DNA of 64,000 nucleotides from Euptelea pleiosperma (GCA_035048495.1 JASUTR010000244.1:62001-126000); one strand, 5' to 3'; counted from the stretch's first letter, positions 26,081-41,297 are shown. The notes: generated by a model from the letters alone, not told the origin. Made by a program: numbers and translations.

Positions 26081-28302
26081 GGGATTTGTGACTTTTTCGC
26101 AACCGGACCTCGTAATTGGACTCAAACTCTTCCATTATTATTTTTTCAACACATTTGAAGTATTAGAAGAAGATTCGGGACAGGCGGAACAAGTTTGCTC
26201 TATTCGTTCGTCAATATTTCTAATTGGAATCAGTTTGTGTTTTTCATTCGTAAGCCTATAATTATTGACTTTTTCGCAATCGGACCACGTAATTGGACTC
26301 AAACTCCTCCATTACTATTGTTTCAACAGATTTGAAGTGTTGGAACAAGATTCGGACAGTCGAAACAAGTTAGCTCCATCCGTTCGTCAACGTCTCAAAT
26401 TGGACACAGTTTGTGTTCCATTCCGAAGTATATAACTTGTGACTTTTTCGCAACCGGACCTTATAATTAGACTCAAACTCTTCCATTACTATTGTTTCAA
26501 CAGATTTGAAGTGTTGGAACAATATTTGGGACAGTCGAAACAAGTTAGCTCCATCCGTGCGTCAACGTCTCAAATTGGACTTAGTTTGTGTGTTACATTC
26601 TGAAGCCTATAATTTATGACTTTTTCGCAATCGGACCTCGTAATTAAACTCGAATTCTTCCATTACTATTGTTTCAACACATTTGCAGTGTTGGAACAAG
26701 ATTCGGGGCAGTCTTAACAAGTTAGCTCCATCCGTGCGTCAATGTGTTTAATTGGACTCAGTTTGTGTGTTACATTCAGAAGCCTATAAGTTGTGACTTT
26801 TTCGCAACCGGACCTCGTAATTGGACTCATACTTTTCCATTACTATTGTTTCAACACATTTGAAGTGTTGGAACAAGATTAAGAGCAGTCGAAGCAAGTT
26901 GGCTCCATCCGTGCGTCAATGTCATTAATTGGACTAAGTTTTTGTGTTACATTCAGAAGCCTATAACTTGTAACTTTTTCGCAATCGGACCTCGTAATTG
27001 GACACAAACTCTTCCATTACTATTGGTTCAAAACATTTGAAGTGTTGGAACAAGATTCGGGACAGTCGAAATAAGTTAGCTCCATCCGTGCGTCAACGTC
27101 TCAAATTGGACTCAGTTTGTGTGTTACATTCCGAAGCCTATAACTTGTGACTTTTTCACAACCGGACCTCGTAATTGGACTCAAACTCTTCCATTATTAT
27201 TTTTTCAACACATTTGAAGTATTAGAAGAAGATTCGGGACAGGCGGAACAAGTGTGCTCTATTCGTTAGTCAATGTTTCTAACTGGAATCAGTTTTTGTT
27301 TTTCATTCGTAAGCCTATAATTATTGACTTTTTCGCAATCGGACCACGTAATTGGACTCAAACTCCTCAATTACTATTGTTTCAACAGATTTAAAGTGTT
27401 GGAACAAGATTCGGACAGTCGAAACAAGTTAGGTCCATCCGTTCGTCAACGTCTCAAATTGGACACGGTTTGTGTTACATTCCGAAGTATATAACTTGTG
27501 ACTTTTTTGCAACCGGACCTTATAATTAGACTCAAACTCTTCAATTACTATTGTTTCAAAAGATTTGAAGGGTTGGAACAATATTTGGGACAGTCGAAAA
27601 AAGTTAGCTCCATCTGTGCGTCAACGTATCAAATTGGACTCAGTTTGTGTGCTACATTCTGAAGCCAATAATTTATGACTTTTTCGCAACCGGACCTCGT
27701 AATTAAACTCGAATTCTTCCATTACTATTGTTTCAACACATTTGAAGTGTTGGAACAAGATTCGGGGCAGTCGAAACAAGTTAGCTCCATCCGTGCGTCA
27801 ATGTGTTTAATTGGACTAAGTTTGTGTGTTACAATCAGAAGCCTATAACTTGTAACTTTTTCGCAATCGGACCTCGTAATTGGACACAAACTCTTCCATT
27901 ACTATTGTTTCAACACATTTAAAGTGTTGGAACAAGATTCGGGACAGTCGAAACAAGTTAGCTCCATCCGTGCATCAACGTCTCAAATTGGACTCAGTTT
28001 GTGTGTTATATTCAGAAGCCTATAACTTGTGACTTTTTCGCAACCGGACCTCGTAATTGGACTCAAACTCTTCCATTACTATTGTTTCAACACATTTGAA
28101 GTGTTGGAACAAGATTCGGGGCAGTCGAAACAAGTTAGCTCAATCCGGGCGCCAATTTCTTTAATTGGACTCAGTTTGTGTGTTACATTCTGAAGCCTAT
28201 AACTTGTGACTTTTTCGCAACCGGACATCGTAATTAGACTCGAATTCTTCCATTACTATTGTTTCAACATATTTGAAGTGTTGGAACAAGATTCGGGGCA
28301 GT

Positions 28303-28432
28303 CGAAGCAAGTTAGCTCCATCCGTGCGTCAATGTGTTTAATTGGACTCAGTTTGTGTGTTACATTCCGAAGCCTATAACTTGTGACTTTTTCGTAACCG
28401 GACCTCGTAATTGGAACAAGATTCGGGACAGT
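28303..28432 (+). repeat. 130-bp shortened monomer, copy 1
   Basis: The monomer starts at CGAAGCAAG and the next one starts only 130 bp later. At about 28,409 GTAATTGGA is joined directly to ACAAGATTCGGG, removing 47 bp between the second and third TTGGA of the unit. The TTGGA at the joint suggests deletion by short direct repeats. This copy also has TTCGTAACC instead of TTCGCAACC. Confidence 0.92.
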
Positions 28433-31400
28433 CGAAACAAGTTAGCTCCATCCGTGCGTCAACGTCTCAAATTGGACTCAGTTTGTGTGTTACATTCAGA
28501 AGCCAATAAGTTGTGACTTTTTCGCAATCGGACCTCGTAATTGGACTCAAACTCTTCCATTACTATTGTTTCAACACATTTGAAGTGTTGGAACAAGATT
28601 CGGGGCAGTCGAAACAAGTTAGCTCAATCCGGGCGTCAATTTGTTTAATTGGACTCAGTTTGTGTGTTACATTCTGAAGCCTATAACTTGTGACTTTTTC
28701 GCAACCGGACATCGTAATTAGACTCGAATTCTTCCATTACTATTGTTTCAACATATTTGAAGTGTTGGAACAAGATTCGGGGCAGTCGAAGCAAGTTAGC
28801 TCCATCCGTGCGTCAATGTGTTTAATTGGACTCAGTTTGTGTGTTACATTCCGAAGCCTATAACTTGTGACTTTTTCGCAACCGGACCTCATAATTGGAC
28901 TCAAACTCTTCCATTACTATTGTTTTAAGACAATTGAATGTTGGAAGAAGATTCGGGACAGTCGAAACATGTTAGCTCCATTCGTGCGTCAACGTCTCAA
29001 ATTGGATTCAGTTTTTGTTTTACATTCCGAAGCCTATACTTTGTGACTTTTTCGCAACCGGACCTCGTAATTGGACTCAAACTCTTCCATTACTATTGTT
29101 TCAACACATTTGAAGTGTTGGAACAAGATTCGTGACAGTCGAAACAAGTTAGGCCCATCCGTGCGTCAACGTCTCAAAATGGACTCAGTTTGTGTGTTAC
29201 ATTCCGAAGCCTATAAATTGTGACTTTGTCGCAACTGGACCTCATAATTTTACTCAAACTCTTTCATTACTATTGTTTCAAAACATTTGAAGTGTTGGAA
29301 CAAGATTCGAGACAGTCGAAACAAATTAGCTCCATCCGTGCGTCAACGTCACAAATTGGACTCAGTTTGTGAGTTACATTCCGAAGCCTATAAGTTGTGA
29401 CTTTTTCGCAACTGGACCTCGTAATTGGACTCAAATTCTTCCATTACTATTGTTTCAACACATTTAAAGTGTTGGAACAAGATTCGGGACAGTCGAAACA
29501 AGTTAGCTCCATCCGTGCGTCAACGTCTCAAATTGGACTCAGTTTGTGAGTTACATTCCGAAGCCTATAACTTGTGACTTTTTCGCAACCGGACCTCGTA
29601 ATTGGACTCAAACTCTTCCATTACTATTGTTTCAACACATTTAAAGTGTTGGAACAAGATTCGGGACAGTCGAAACAAGTTAGCTCCATCCGTGCGTCAA
29701 CGTCTCAAATTGGACTCAGTTTGTGTGTTACATTCAGAAGCCTATAACTTGTGACTTTTTCGCAACCGGACCTCATAATTGGACTCAAACTCTTCCATTA
29801 CTATGTTTCAACACATTTGAAGTGTTGAAACAAGATTCGGGACAGTCGAAACATGTTAGCTCCATCCGTGCGTCAACGCCTCAAATTGGACTCAGTTTGT
29901 GTGTTACATTCAGAAGCTTATAAGTTGTGACTTTTTCGCAACCGGACCTCGTAATTGGACTCATACTTTTCCATTACTATTGTTTCAACACATTTGAAGT
30001 GTTGGAACAAGATTAAGAGCAGTCGAAGCAAGTTGGCTCCATCCGTGCGTCAATGTCATTAATTGCACTAAGTTTGTGTGTTACATTCAGAAGCCTATAA
30101 CTTGTAACTTTTTCGCAATCGGACCTCGTAATTGGACACAAACTCTTCCATTACTATTGGTTCAAAACATTTGAAGTGTTGGAACAAGATTCGGGACAGT
30201 CGAAATAAGTTAGCTCCATCCGTGCGTCAACGTCTCAAATTGAACTCAGTTTGTGTGTTACATTCCGAAGCCTATAACTTGTGACTTTTTCACAACCGGA
30301 CCTCGTAATTGGACTCAAACTCTTCCATTATTATTTTTTCAACACATTTGAAGTATTAGAAGAAGATTCGGGACAGGCGGAACAAGTGTGCTCTATTCGT
30401 TAGTCAATGTTTCTAACTGGAATCAGTTTTTGTTTTTCATTCGTAAGCCTATAATTATTGACTTTTTCGCAATCAGACCACGTAATTGGACTCAAACTAC
30501 TCAATTACTATTGTTTCAACAGATTTGAAGTGTTGGAACAAGATTCGGACAGTCGAAACAAGTTAGGTCCATCCGTTCGTCAACGTCTCAAATTGGACAC
30601 GGTTTGTGTTACATTCCGAAGTATATAACTTGTGACTTTTTTGCAACCGGACCTTATAATTAGACTCAAACTCTTCAATTACTATTGTTTCAACAGATTT
30701 GAAGTGTTGGAACAATATTTGGGACAGTCGAAAAAAGTTAGCTCCATCTGTGCGTCAACGTATCAAATTGGACTCAGTTTGTGTGCTACATTCTGAAGCC
30801 TATAATTTATGACTTTTTCGCAACCGGACCTCGTAATTAAACTCGAATTCTTCCATTACTATTGTTTCAACACATTTGAAGTTTTGGAACAAGATTCGGG
30901 GCAGTCGAAACAAGTTAGCTCCATCCGTGCGTCAACGTCTCAAATTGGACTCAGTTTGTGTGTTATATTCAGAAGCCTGTAACTTGTGACTTTTTCGCAA
31001 CCGGACCTCGTAATTGGACTCAAACTCTTCCATTACTATTGTTTCAACACATTTGAAGTGTTGGAACAAGATTCAGGGCAGTCGAAACAAGTTAGCTCCA
31101 TCCAGGCGTCAATTTCTTTAATTGGACTCAGTTTGTGTGTTACATTCCGAAGCCTATAACTTGTAACTTTTTCGTAATCGGACCTTGTAATTGGACACAA
31201 ACTCTTCCATTACTATTGGTTTAACATATTTGAAGTGTTGAAACAAGATTCGGGACAGTCGAAACATGATAGCTCCATCCGTGCGTCAACGTCTCAAATT
31301 GGATTCAGTTTGTGTGTTACATTCAGAAGCCTAGAAGTTGTGACTTTTTCGCAATCGGACCTCGTAATTGGACTCAAACTCTTCCATTACTATTGGTTCA

Positions 31401-31954
31401 ACACATTTGAAGTGTTGGAACAAGATTAGGGTCAGTCGAAACAAGTTGGCTCCATCCGTGCGTCAATGTCATTAATTGGACTCAGTTTGTGATTTACATT
31501 CTGAAGCCTATAACTTGTGACTTTTTTGCAACCGGACCTCATAATTGGACTCAAACTCTTCCATTACTATTGTTTCAACACATTTGAAGTGTTGAAACAA
31601 GATTCGGGACAGTCGAAACATGTTAACTCCATCCGTGCGTCGACGTCTCAAATTGGACTCAGTTTGTGTGTTACATTCCGAAGCCTATAACTTGTGACTT
31701 TTTCGCAACCGGACCACGTAATTGGACTCAAACTCTTCCATTACTATTGTTTCAACACATTTGAAGTGTTGGAACAAGATTCGGGACAGTCGAAACAAGT
31801 TAGCTCCATCCGTGCGTCAACGCCTCAAATTGGACTCAGTTTGTGTGTTACATTCAGAAGCCAATAAGTTGTGACTTTTTCGCAATCGGAACTCGTAATT
31901 GGACTCATACTCTTCCATTACTATTGTTTCAACACATTTGAAGTGTTGGAACAA

Positions 31955-34900
31955 GATTAGGAGCAGTCGAAACAAGTTGGCTCCATCCGTGCGTCAATGT
32001 CATTAATTGGACTCAGTTTGTGTGTTACATTCAGAAGCCTATAACTTGTGACATTTTCGCAATAGGACCTCGTAATTGGACTCAAACTCTTCCATTACTA
32101 TTTGTTCAACACATTTGAAGTGTTGGAAAAAGATTAGGGTCAGTCGAAACAAGTTAGCTCCATCCGTACGTCAACGTCTCAAATTGGACTCAGTTTGTGT
32201 GTTACATTAAGAAGCCTATAACTTGTGACTTTTTCGCAACCGGACCTCGTAATTGGACTCAAACTCTTCCATTACTATTGTTTCAACACATTTGAAGTGT
32301 TGGAACAAGATTAGGAGCAGTCGAAACAAGTTGGCTCCATCCGTGCGTCAATGTCATTAATTGGACTAAGTTTGTGTGTTACATTCAGAAGCCTATAACT
32401 TGTAACTTTTTCGCAATCGGACCTCGTAATTTGACACAAACTCTTCCATTACTATTGGTTCAACATATTTGAAGTGTTGAAACAAGATTCGGGACAGTCG
32501 AAACATGTTAGCTCCATCCGTGCGTCAACGTCTCAAATTGGACTCAGTTTGTGTGTTACATTCAGAAGCCTAGAAGTTGTGACTTTTTCGCAACCGGACC
32601 TCGTAATTGGACTCAAACTCTTCCATTACTATTGTTTCAACATATTTGAAGTGTCAGAACAAGATTCGTGACAGTCGAAACAAGTTAGGTCCATCCGTGC
32701 GTCAACGTCTCAAAATAGACTCAGTTTGTGTGTTACATTCCGAAGCCTATAAATTGTGAATTTGTCGCAACCGGACCTCATAATTTTACTCAAACTCTTC
32801 CATTACTATTGTCTCAAAACATTTGCAGTGTTGGAACAAGATTCGGGACAGTCGAAATAAGTTAGCTCCATCCATGCGTCAACGTCTCAAATTGGACTCA
32901 GTTTGTGTGTTACATTCCGAAGCCTATAACTTGTGACTTTTTCGCAACCGGACCTCGTAATTGGACTCAAACTCTTCCATTATTATTTTCTCAACACATT
33001 TGAAGTATTAGAAGAAGATTCGGGACAGGCGGAACAAGTTTGCTCTATTCGTTCGTCAATATTTATAATTGGAATCAGTTTTTGTTTTTCATTCGTAAGC
33101 CTATAATTATTGACTTTTTCGCAATCGGACCACGTAATTGGACTCAAACTCCTCCATTACTATTGTTTCAACAGATTTGAAGTGTTGGAAAAAGATTCGG
33201 ACAGTCGAAACAAGTTAGCTCCATCCGTTCGTCAACGTCTCAAATTGGACACAGTTTGTGTTCCATTCCGAAGTATATAACTTGTGACTTTTTCGCAACC
33301 GGACCTTATAATTAGACTCAAACTCTTCCATTACTATTGTTTCTACAGATTTGAAGTGTTGGAACAATATTTGGGACAGTCGAAACAAGTTAGCTCCATC
33401 CGTGCGTCAACGTCTCAAATTGGACTCGGTTTGTGTGTACATTCTGAAGCCTATAATTTATGACTTTTTCGCAACCGGACCTCGTAATTAAACTCGAATT
33501 CTTCCATTACTATTGTTTCAACACATTTGCAGTGTTGGAACAAGATTCGGGGCAGTCGAAACAAGTTAGCTCCATCCGTGCGTCAATGTGTTTAATTGGA
33601 CTCAGTTTGTGTGTTACATTCCGAAGCCTATAACTTGTGACTTTTTCACAACCGGACCTCATAATTGGACTCAAACTCTTCCATTACTATTGTTTCAACA
33701 CATTTGAATGTTGGAACAAGATTCGGGATAGTCGAAACATGTTAGCTCCATTCGTGCGTCAACGTCTCAAATTGGATTCAGTTTGTGTGTTACATTCCGA
33801 AGCCTATAACTTGTGACTTTTTCGCAACCGGACCTCGTAATTGGACTCAAACTCTTCCATTACTATTTTTTCAACACATTTAAAGTGTTCGAACAAGATT
33901 CGGGACAGTCGAAACAAGTTAGCTCCATCCGTGCGTCAACGTCTCAAATTGGACTCAGTTTGTGTGTTACATTCAGAATCCTATAACTTGTGACTTTTTC
34001 GCAACCGGACCTCGTAATTGGACTCAAACTCTTACATTACTATTGTTTCAACACATTTGAAGTGTTGGAAGAAGATTCGGGGCAGTCGAAACAAGTTAGC
34101 TCCATCCGGGCGTCAATTTCTTTAATTGGACTCAGTTTGTGTGTTACATTCTGAAGCGTATAACTTGTGACTTTTTCGCAACCGGACATCGTAATTAGAC
34201 TCGAATTCATCAATTACTATTGTTTCAACATATTTGAAGTGTTGGAACAAGATTCGGGGCAGTCGAAGCAAGTTAGCTCCATCCGTGCGTCAATGTGTTT
34301 AATTGGACTCAGTTTGTGTGTTACATTCTGAAGCCTATAACTTGTGACTTTTTCGCAACCGGACCTTATAATTAGACTCAAACTCTTCCATTACTATTGT
34401 TTCTACAGATTTGAAGTGTTGGAACAATATTTGGGACAGTCGAAACAAGTTAGCTCCATCCGTGCGTCAACGTCTCAAATTGGACTCGGTTTGTGTGTTA
34501 CATTCTGAAGCCTATAATTTATGACTTTTTCGCAACCGGACCTCGTAATTAAACTCGAATTCTTCCATTACTATTGTTTCAACACATTTGCAGTGTTGGA
34601 ACAAGATTAGGAGCAGTCGAAACAAGTTGGCTCCATCCGTGCGTCAATGTCATTAATTGGACTCAGTTTGTGTGTTACATTCAGAAGCCTATAACTTGTG
34701 ACATTTTCGCAATAGGACCTCGTAATTGGACTCAAACTCTTCCATTACTATTTGTTCAACACATTTGAAGTGTTGGAAAAAGATTAGGGTCAGTCGAAAC
34801 AAGTTAGCTCCATCCGTGCGTCAACGTCTCAAATTGGACTCAGTTTGTGTGTTACATTAAGAAGCCTATAACTTGTGACTTTTTCGCAACCGGACCTCGT

Positions 34901-37005
34901 AATTGGACTCAAACTCTTCCATTACTATTGTTTCAACACATTTGAAGTGTTGGAACAAGATTAGGAGCAGTCGAAACAAGTTGGCTCCATCCGTGCGTCA
35001 ATGTCATTAATTGGACTAAGTTTGTGTGTTACATTCAGAAGCCTATAACTTGTAACTTTTTCGCAATCGGACCTCGTAATTTGACACAAACTCTTCCATT
35101 ACTATTGGTTCAACATATTTGAAGTGTTGAAACAAGATTCGGGACAGTCGAAACATGTTAGCTCCATCCGTGCGTCAACGTCTCAAATTGGACTCAGTTT
35201 GTGTGTTACATTCAGAAGCCTAGAAGTTGTGACTTTTTCGCAACCGGACCTCGTAATTGGACTCAAACTCTTCCATTACTATTGTTTCAACATATTTGAA
35301 GTGTCAGAACAAGATTCGTGACAGTCGAAACAAGTTAGGTCCATCCGTGCGTCAACGTCTCAAAATAGACTCAGTTTGTGTGTTACATTCCGAAGCCTAT
35401 AAATTGTGAATTTGTCGCAACCGGACCTCATAATTTTACTCAAACTCTTCCATTACTATTGTCTCAAAACATTTGCAGTGTTGGAACAAGATTCGGGACA
35501 GTCGAAATAAGTTAGCTCCATCCATGCGTCAACGTCTCAAATTGGACTCAGTTTGTGTGTTACATTCCGAAGCCTATAACTTGTGACTTTTTCGCAACCG
35601 GACCTCGTAATTGGACTCAAACTCTTCCATTATTATTTTCTCAACACATTTGAAGTATTAGAAGAAGATTCGGGACAGGCGGAACAAGTTTGCTCTATTC
35701 GTTCGTCAATATTTATAATTGGAATCAGTTTTTGTTTTTCATTCGTAAGCCTATAATTATTGACTTTTTCGCAATCGGACCACGTAATTGGACTCAAACT
35801 CCTCCATTACTATTGTTTCAACAGATTTGAAGTGTTGGAAAAAGATTCGGACAGTCGAAACAAGTTAGCTCCATCCGTTCGTCAACGTCTCAAATTGGAC
35901 ACAGTTTGTGTTCCATTCCGAAGTATATAACTTGTGACTTTTTCGCAACCGGACCTTATAATTAGACTCAAACTCTTCCATTACTATTGTTTCTACAGAT
36001 TTGAAGTGTTGGAACAATATTTGGGACAGTCGAAACAAGTTAGCTCCATCCGTGCGTCAACGTCTCAAATTGGACTCGGTTTGTGTGTTACATTCTGAAG
36101 CCTATAATTTATGACTTTTTCCCAACCGGACCTCGTAATTAAACTCGAATTCTTCCATTACTATTGTTTCAACACATTTGCAGTGTTGGAACAAGATTCG
36201 GGGCAGTCGAAACAAGTTAGCTCCATCCGTGCGTCAATGTGTTTAATTGGACTCAGTTTGTGTGTTACATTCCGAAGCCTATAACTTGTGACTTTTTCAC
36301 AACCGGACCTCATAATTGGACTCAAACTCTTCCATTACTATTGTTTCAACACATTTGAATGTTGGAACAAGATTCGGGATAGTCGAAACATGTTAGCTCC
36401 ATTCGTGCGTCAACGTCTCAAATTGGATTCAGTTTGTGTGTTACATTCTGAAGCCTATAACTTGTGACTTTTTCGCAACCGGACCTCGTAATTGGACTCA
36501 AACTCTTCCATTACTATTTTTTCAACACATTTAAAGTGTTCGAACAAGATTCGGGACAGTCGAAACAAGTTAGCTCCATCCGTGCGTCAACGTCTCAAAT
36601 TGGACTCAGTTTGTGTGTTACATTCAGAATCCTATAACTTGTGACTTTTTCGCAACCGGACCTCGTAATTGGACTCAAACTCTTACATTACTATTGTTTC
36701 AACACATTTGAAGTGTTGGAAGAAGATTCGGGGCAGTCGAAACAAGTTAGCTCCATCCGGGCGTCAATTTCTTTAATTGGACTCAGTTTGTGTGTTACAT
36801 TCTGAAGCGTATAACTTGTGACTTTTTCGCAACCGGACATCGTAATTAGACTCGAATTCATCAATTACTATTGTTTCAACATATTTGAAGTGTTGGAACA
36901 AGATTCGGGGCAGTCGAAGCAAGTTAGCTCCATCCGTGCGTCAATGTGTTTAATTGGACTCAGTTTGTGTGTTACATTCTGAAGCCTATAACTTGTGACT
37001 TTTTC
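31955..37005 (+). repeat. Nested 15-monomer duplication, period 2,650 bp
   Basis: Within the mega-unit, 31,955-34,605 is followed by a partial second copy running to about 37,005. Matched markers are ACATTTTCGCAATAGG (about 32,051/34,701), TTACATTAAGAAG (about 32,212/34,852), GTGTCAGAACAAG (about 32,651/35,301) and D anchors 33,002/35,652, all 2,650 bp apart. At about 34,360 the first copy jumps back to i and j: TTTCTACAGATTTG recurs 1,062 bp (six monomers) after 33,341. A 1-bp deletion at about 33,438 (TGTGTGTACATT) marks the first copy. Confidence 0.82.
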
Positions 37006-37321
37006 GCAACCGGACCTCATAATTGGACTCAAACTCTTCCATTACTATTGTTTCAACACATTTGAATGTTGGAACAAGATTCGGGATAGTCGAAACATGT
37101 TAGCTCCATTCGTGCGTCAACGTCTCAAATTGGATTCAGTTTGTGTGTTACATTCCGAATCCTATAACTTGTGACTTTTTCGCAACCGGACCTCATAATT
37201 GGACTCAAACTCTTCCATTACTATTTTTTCAACACATTTGAAGTGTTGAAACAAGATTCGGGACAGTCGAAACATGTTAGCTCCATCCGTGCGTCAACGT
37301 CTCAAATTTGACTCAGTTTGT

Positions 37322-37322
<1 letters not shown>

Positions 37323-37354
<32 letters not shown>
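37323..37354 (+). repeat. Poly-T tract 3 (T32)
   Basis: Thirty-two T with the same flanks as tract 2. The four extra T explain the rise in mega-unit offset from 11,270 to 11,274 bp across this point, which shows that the long duplication is otherwise in register on both sides. Confidence 0.93.
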
Positions 37355-37355
<1 letters not shown>

Positions 37356-39576
37356 GGATTTGTGACTTTTTCGCAACCGGACCTCGTAATTGGACTCAAA
37401 CTCTTCCATTATTATTTTTTCAACACATTTGAAGTATTAGAAGAAGATTCGGGACAGGCGGAACAAGTTTGCTCTATTCGTTCGTCAATATTTCTAATTG
37501 GAATCAGTTTGTGTTTTTCATTCGTAAGCCTATAATTATTGACTTTTTCGCAATCGGACCACGTAATTGGACTCAAACTCCTCCATTACTATTGTTTCAA
37601 CAGATTTGAAGTGTTGGAACAAGATTCGGACAGTCGAAACAAGTTAGCTCCATCCGTTCGTCAACGTCTCAAATTGGACACAGTTTGTGTTCCATTCCGA
37701 AGTATATAACTTGTGACTTTTTCGCAACCGGACCTTATAATTAGACTCAAACTCTTCCATTACTATTGTTTCAACAGATTTGAAGTGTTGGAACAATATT
37801 TGGGACAGTCGAAACAAGTTAGCTCCATCCGTGCGTCAACGTCTCAAATTGGACTTAGTTTGTGTGTTACATTCTGAAGCCTATAATTTATGACTTTTTC
37901 GCAACCGGACCTCGTAATTAAACTCGAATTCTTCCATTACTATTGTTTCAACACATTTGCAGTGTTGGAACAAGATTCGGGGCAGTCTTAACAAGTTAGC
38001 TCCATCCGTGCGTCAATGTGTTTAATTGGACTCAGTTTGTGTGTTACATTCAGAAGCCTATAAGTTGTGACTTTTTCGCAACCGGACCTCGTAATTGGAC
38101 TCATACTTTTCCATTACTATTGTTTCAACACATTTGAAGTGTTGGAACAAGATTAAGAGCAGTCGAAGCAAGTTGGCTCCATCCGTGCGTCAATGTCATT
38201 AATTGGACTAAGTTTTTGTGTTACATTCAGAAGCCTATAACTTGTAACTTTTTCGCAATCGGACCTCGTAATTGGACACAAACTCTTCCATTACTATTGG
38301 TTCAAAACATTTGAAGTGTTGGAACAAGATTCGGGACAGTCGAAATAAGTTAGCTCCATCCGTGCGTCAACGTCTCAAATTGGACTCAGTTTGTGTGTTA
38401 CATTCCGAAGTCTATAACTTGTGACTTTTTCACAACCGGACCTCGTAATTGGACTCAAACTCTTCCATTATTATTTTTTCAACACATTTGAAGTATTAGA
38501 AGAAGATTCGGGACAGGCGGAACAAGTGTGCTCTATTCGTTAGTCAATGTTTCTAACTGGAATCAGTTTTTGTTTTTCATTCGTAAGCCTATAATTATTG
38601 ACTTTTTCGCAATCGGACCACGTAATTGGACTCAAACTCCTCAATTACTATTGTTTCAACAGATTTAAAGTGTTGGAACAAGATTCGGACAGTCGAAACA
38701 AGTTAGGTCCATCCGTTCGTCAACGTCTCAAATTGGACACGGTTTGTGTTACATTCCGAAGTATATAACTTGTGACTTTTTTGCAACCGGACCTTATAAT
38801 TAGACTCAAACTCTTCAATTACTATTGTTTCAACAGATTTGAAGGGTTGGAACAATATTTGGGACAGTCGAAAAAAGTTAGCTCCATCTGTGCGTCAACG
38901 TATCAAATTGGACTCAGTTTGTGTGCTACATTCTGAAGCCAATAATTTATGACTTTTTCGCAACCGGACCTCGTAATTAAACTCGAATTCTTCCATTACT
39001 ATTGTTTCAACACATTTGAAGTGTTGGAACAAGATTCGTGGCAGTCGAAACAAGTTAGCTCCATCCGTGCGTCAATGTGTTTAATTGGACTAAGTTTGTG
39101 TGTTACAATCAGAAGCCTATAACTTGTAACTTTTTCGCAATCGGACCTCGTAATTGGACACAAACTCTTCCATTACTATTGTTTCAACACATTTAAAGTG
39201 TTGGAACAAGATTCGGGACAGTCGAAACAAGTTAGCTCCATCCGTGCATCAACGTCTCAAATTGGACTCAGTTTGTGTGTTATATTCAGAAGCCTATAAC
39301 TTGTGACTTTTTCGCAACCGGACCTCGTAATTGGACTCAAACTCTTCCATTACTATTGTTTCAACACATTTGAAGTGTTGGAACAAGATTCGGGGCAGTC
39401 GAAACAAGTTAGCTCAATCCGGGCGCCAATTTCTTTAATTGGACTCAGTTTGTGTGTTACATTCTGAAGCCTATAACTTGTGACTTTTTCGCAACCGGAC
39501 ATCGTAATTAGACTCGAATTCTTCCATTACTATTGTTTCAACATATTTGAAGTGTTGGAACAAGATTCGGGGCAGT

Positions 39577-39706
39577 CGAAGCAAGTTAGCTCCATCCGTG
39601 CGTCAATGTGTTTAATTGGACTCAGTTTGTGTGTTACATTCCGAAGCCTATAACTTGTGACTTTTTCGCAACCGGACCTCGTAATTGGAACAAGATTCGG
39701 GACAGT
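39577..39706 (+). repeat. 130-bp shortened monomer, copy 2
   Basis: Same 47-bp deletion, 11,274 bp after copy 1. The following monomer starts CGAAACCAGTTAGC, a change private to this copy. Confidence 0.92.
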
Positions 39707-41297
39707 CGAAACCAGTTAGCTCCATCCGTGCGTCAACGTCTCAAATTGGACTCAGTTTGTGTGTTACATTCAGAAGCCAATAAGTTGTGACTTTTTCGCA
39801 ATCGGACCTCGTAATTGGACTCAAACTCTTCCATTACTATTGTTTCAACACATTTGAAGTGTTGGAACAAGATTCGGGGCAGTCGAAACAAGTTAGCTCA
39901 ATCCGGGCGTCAATTTGTTTAATTGGACTCAGTTTGTGTGTTACATTCTGAAGCCTATAACTTGTGACTTTTTCGCAACCGGACATCGTAATTAGACTCG
40001 AATTCTTCCATTACTATTGTTTCAACATATTTGAAGTGTTGGAACAAGATTCGGGGCAGTCGAAGCAAGTTAGCTCCATCCGTTCGTCAATGTGTTTAAT
40101 TGGACTCAGTTTGTGTGTTACATTCCGAAGCCTATAACTTGTGACTTTTTCGCAACCGGACCTCATAATTGGACTCAAACTCTTCCATTACTATTGTTTT
40201 AACACAATTGAATGTTGGAAGAAGATTCGGGACAGTCGAAACATGTTAGCTCCATTCGTGCGTCAACGTCTCAAATTGGATTCAGTTTTTGTTTTACATT
40301 CTGAAGCCTATACTTTGTGACTTTTTCGCAACCGGACCTCGTAATTGGACTCAAACTCTTCCATTACTATTGTTTCAACACATTTGAAGTGTTGGAACAA
40401 GATTCGTGACAGTCGAAACAAGTTAGGCCCATCCGTGCGTCAACGTCTCAAAATGGACTCAGTTTGTGTGTTACATTCCGAAGCCTATAAATTGTGACTT
40501 TGTCGCAACTGGACCTCATAATTTTACTCAAACTCTTTCATTACTATTGTTTCAAAACATTTGAAGTGTTGGAACAAGATTCGAGACAGTCGAAACAAAT
40601 TAGCTCCATCCGTGCGTCAACGTCACAAATTGGACTCAGTTTGTGAGTTACATTCCGAAGCCTATAAGTTGTGACTTTTTCGCAACTGGACCTCGTAATT
40701 GGACTCAAACTCTTCCATTACTATTGTTTCAACACATTTAAAGTGTTGGAACAAGATTCGGGACAGTCGAAACAAGTTAGCTCCATCCGTGCGTCAACGT
40801 CTCAAATTGGACTCAGTTTGTGAGTTACATTCCGAAGCCTATAACTTGTGACTTTTTCGCAACCGGACCTCGTAATTGGACTCAAACTCTTCCATTACTA
40901 TTGTTTCAACACATTTAAAGTGTTGGAACAAGATTCGGGACAGTCGAAACAAGTTAGCTCCATCCGTGCGTCAACGTCTCAAATTGGACTCAGTTTGTGT
41001 GTTACATTCAGAAGCCTATAACTTGTGACTTTTTCGCAACCGGACCTCATAATTGGACTCAAACTCTTCCATTACTATGTTTCAACACATTTGAAGTGTT
41101 GAAACAAGATTCGGGACAGTCGAAACATGTTAGCTCCATCCGTGCGTCAACGCCTCAAATTGGACTCAGTTTGTGTGTTACATTCAGAAGCTTATAAGTT
41201 GTGACTTTTTCGCAACCGGACCTCGTAATTGGACTCATACTTTTCCATTACTATTGTTTCAACACATTTGAAGTGTTGGAACAAGATTAAGAGCAGT

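Larger units (their letters stand above)
24230..30055 (+). repeat. Partial copy of the 11.27-kb mega-unit (right half)
   Basis: This segment matches 35,500-41,329 at an offset of 11,270 bp left of the poly-T tract and 11,274 bp right of it. The 4-bp change equals the T-count difference (28 against 32). Matched landmarks are TTATTATTTTCTC (24,361/35,631), the poly-T tracts, the 130-bp short monomers (28,303/39,577) and the shortened CTATGTTTC near 29,802/41,076. Homology starts at about 24,230 (CGAAATAAGT then CCATGCGTC) and ends at about 30,055, where one copy reads CAATGTCATT and the other CAATGTGTTT. That is about 5.8 kb of near-identical sequence. Confidence 0.88.

Noticed and set aside
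37323..37363. Telomere-type repeat at the T-run border (TTTTGGG)
   Set aside because: Only one TTTTGGG occurs, at the end of the T tract. There is no tandem TTTAGGG or similar motif.
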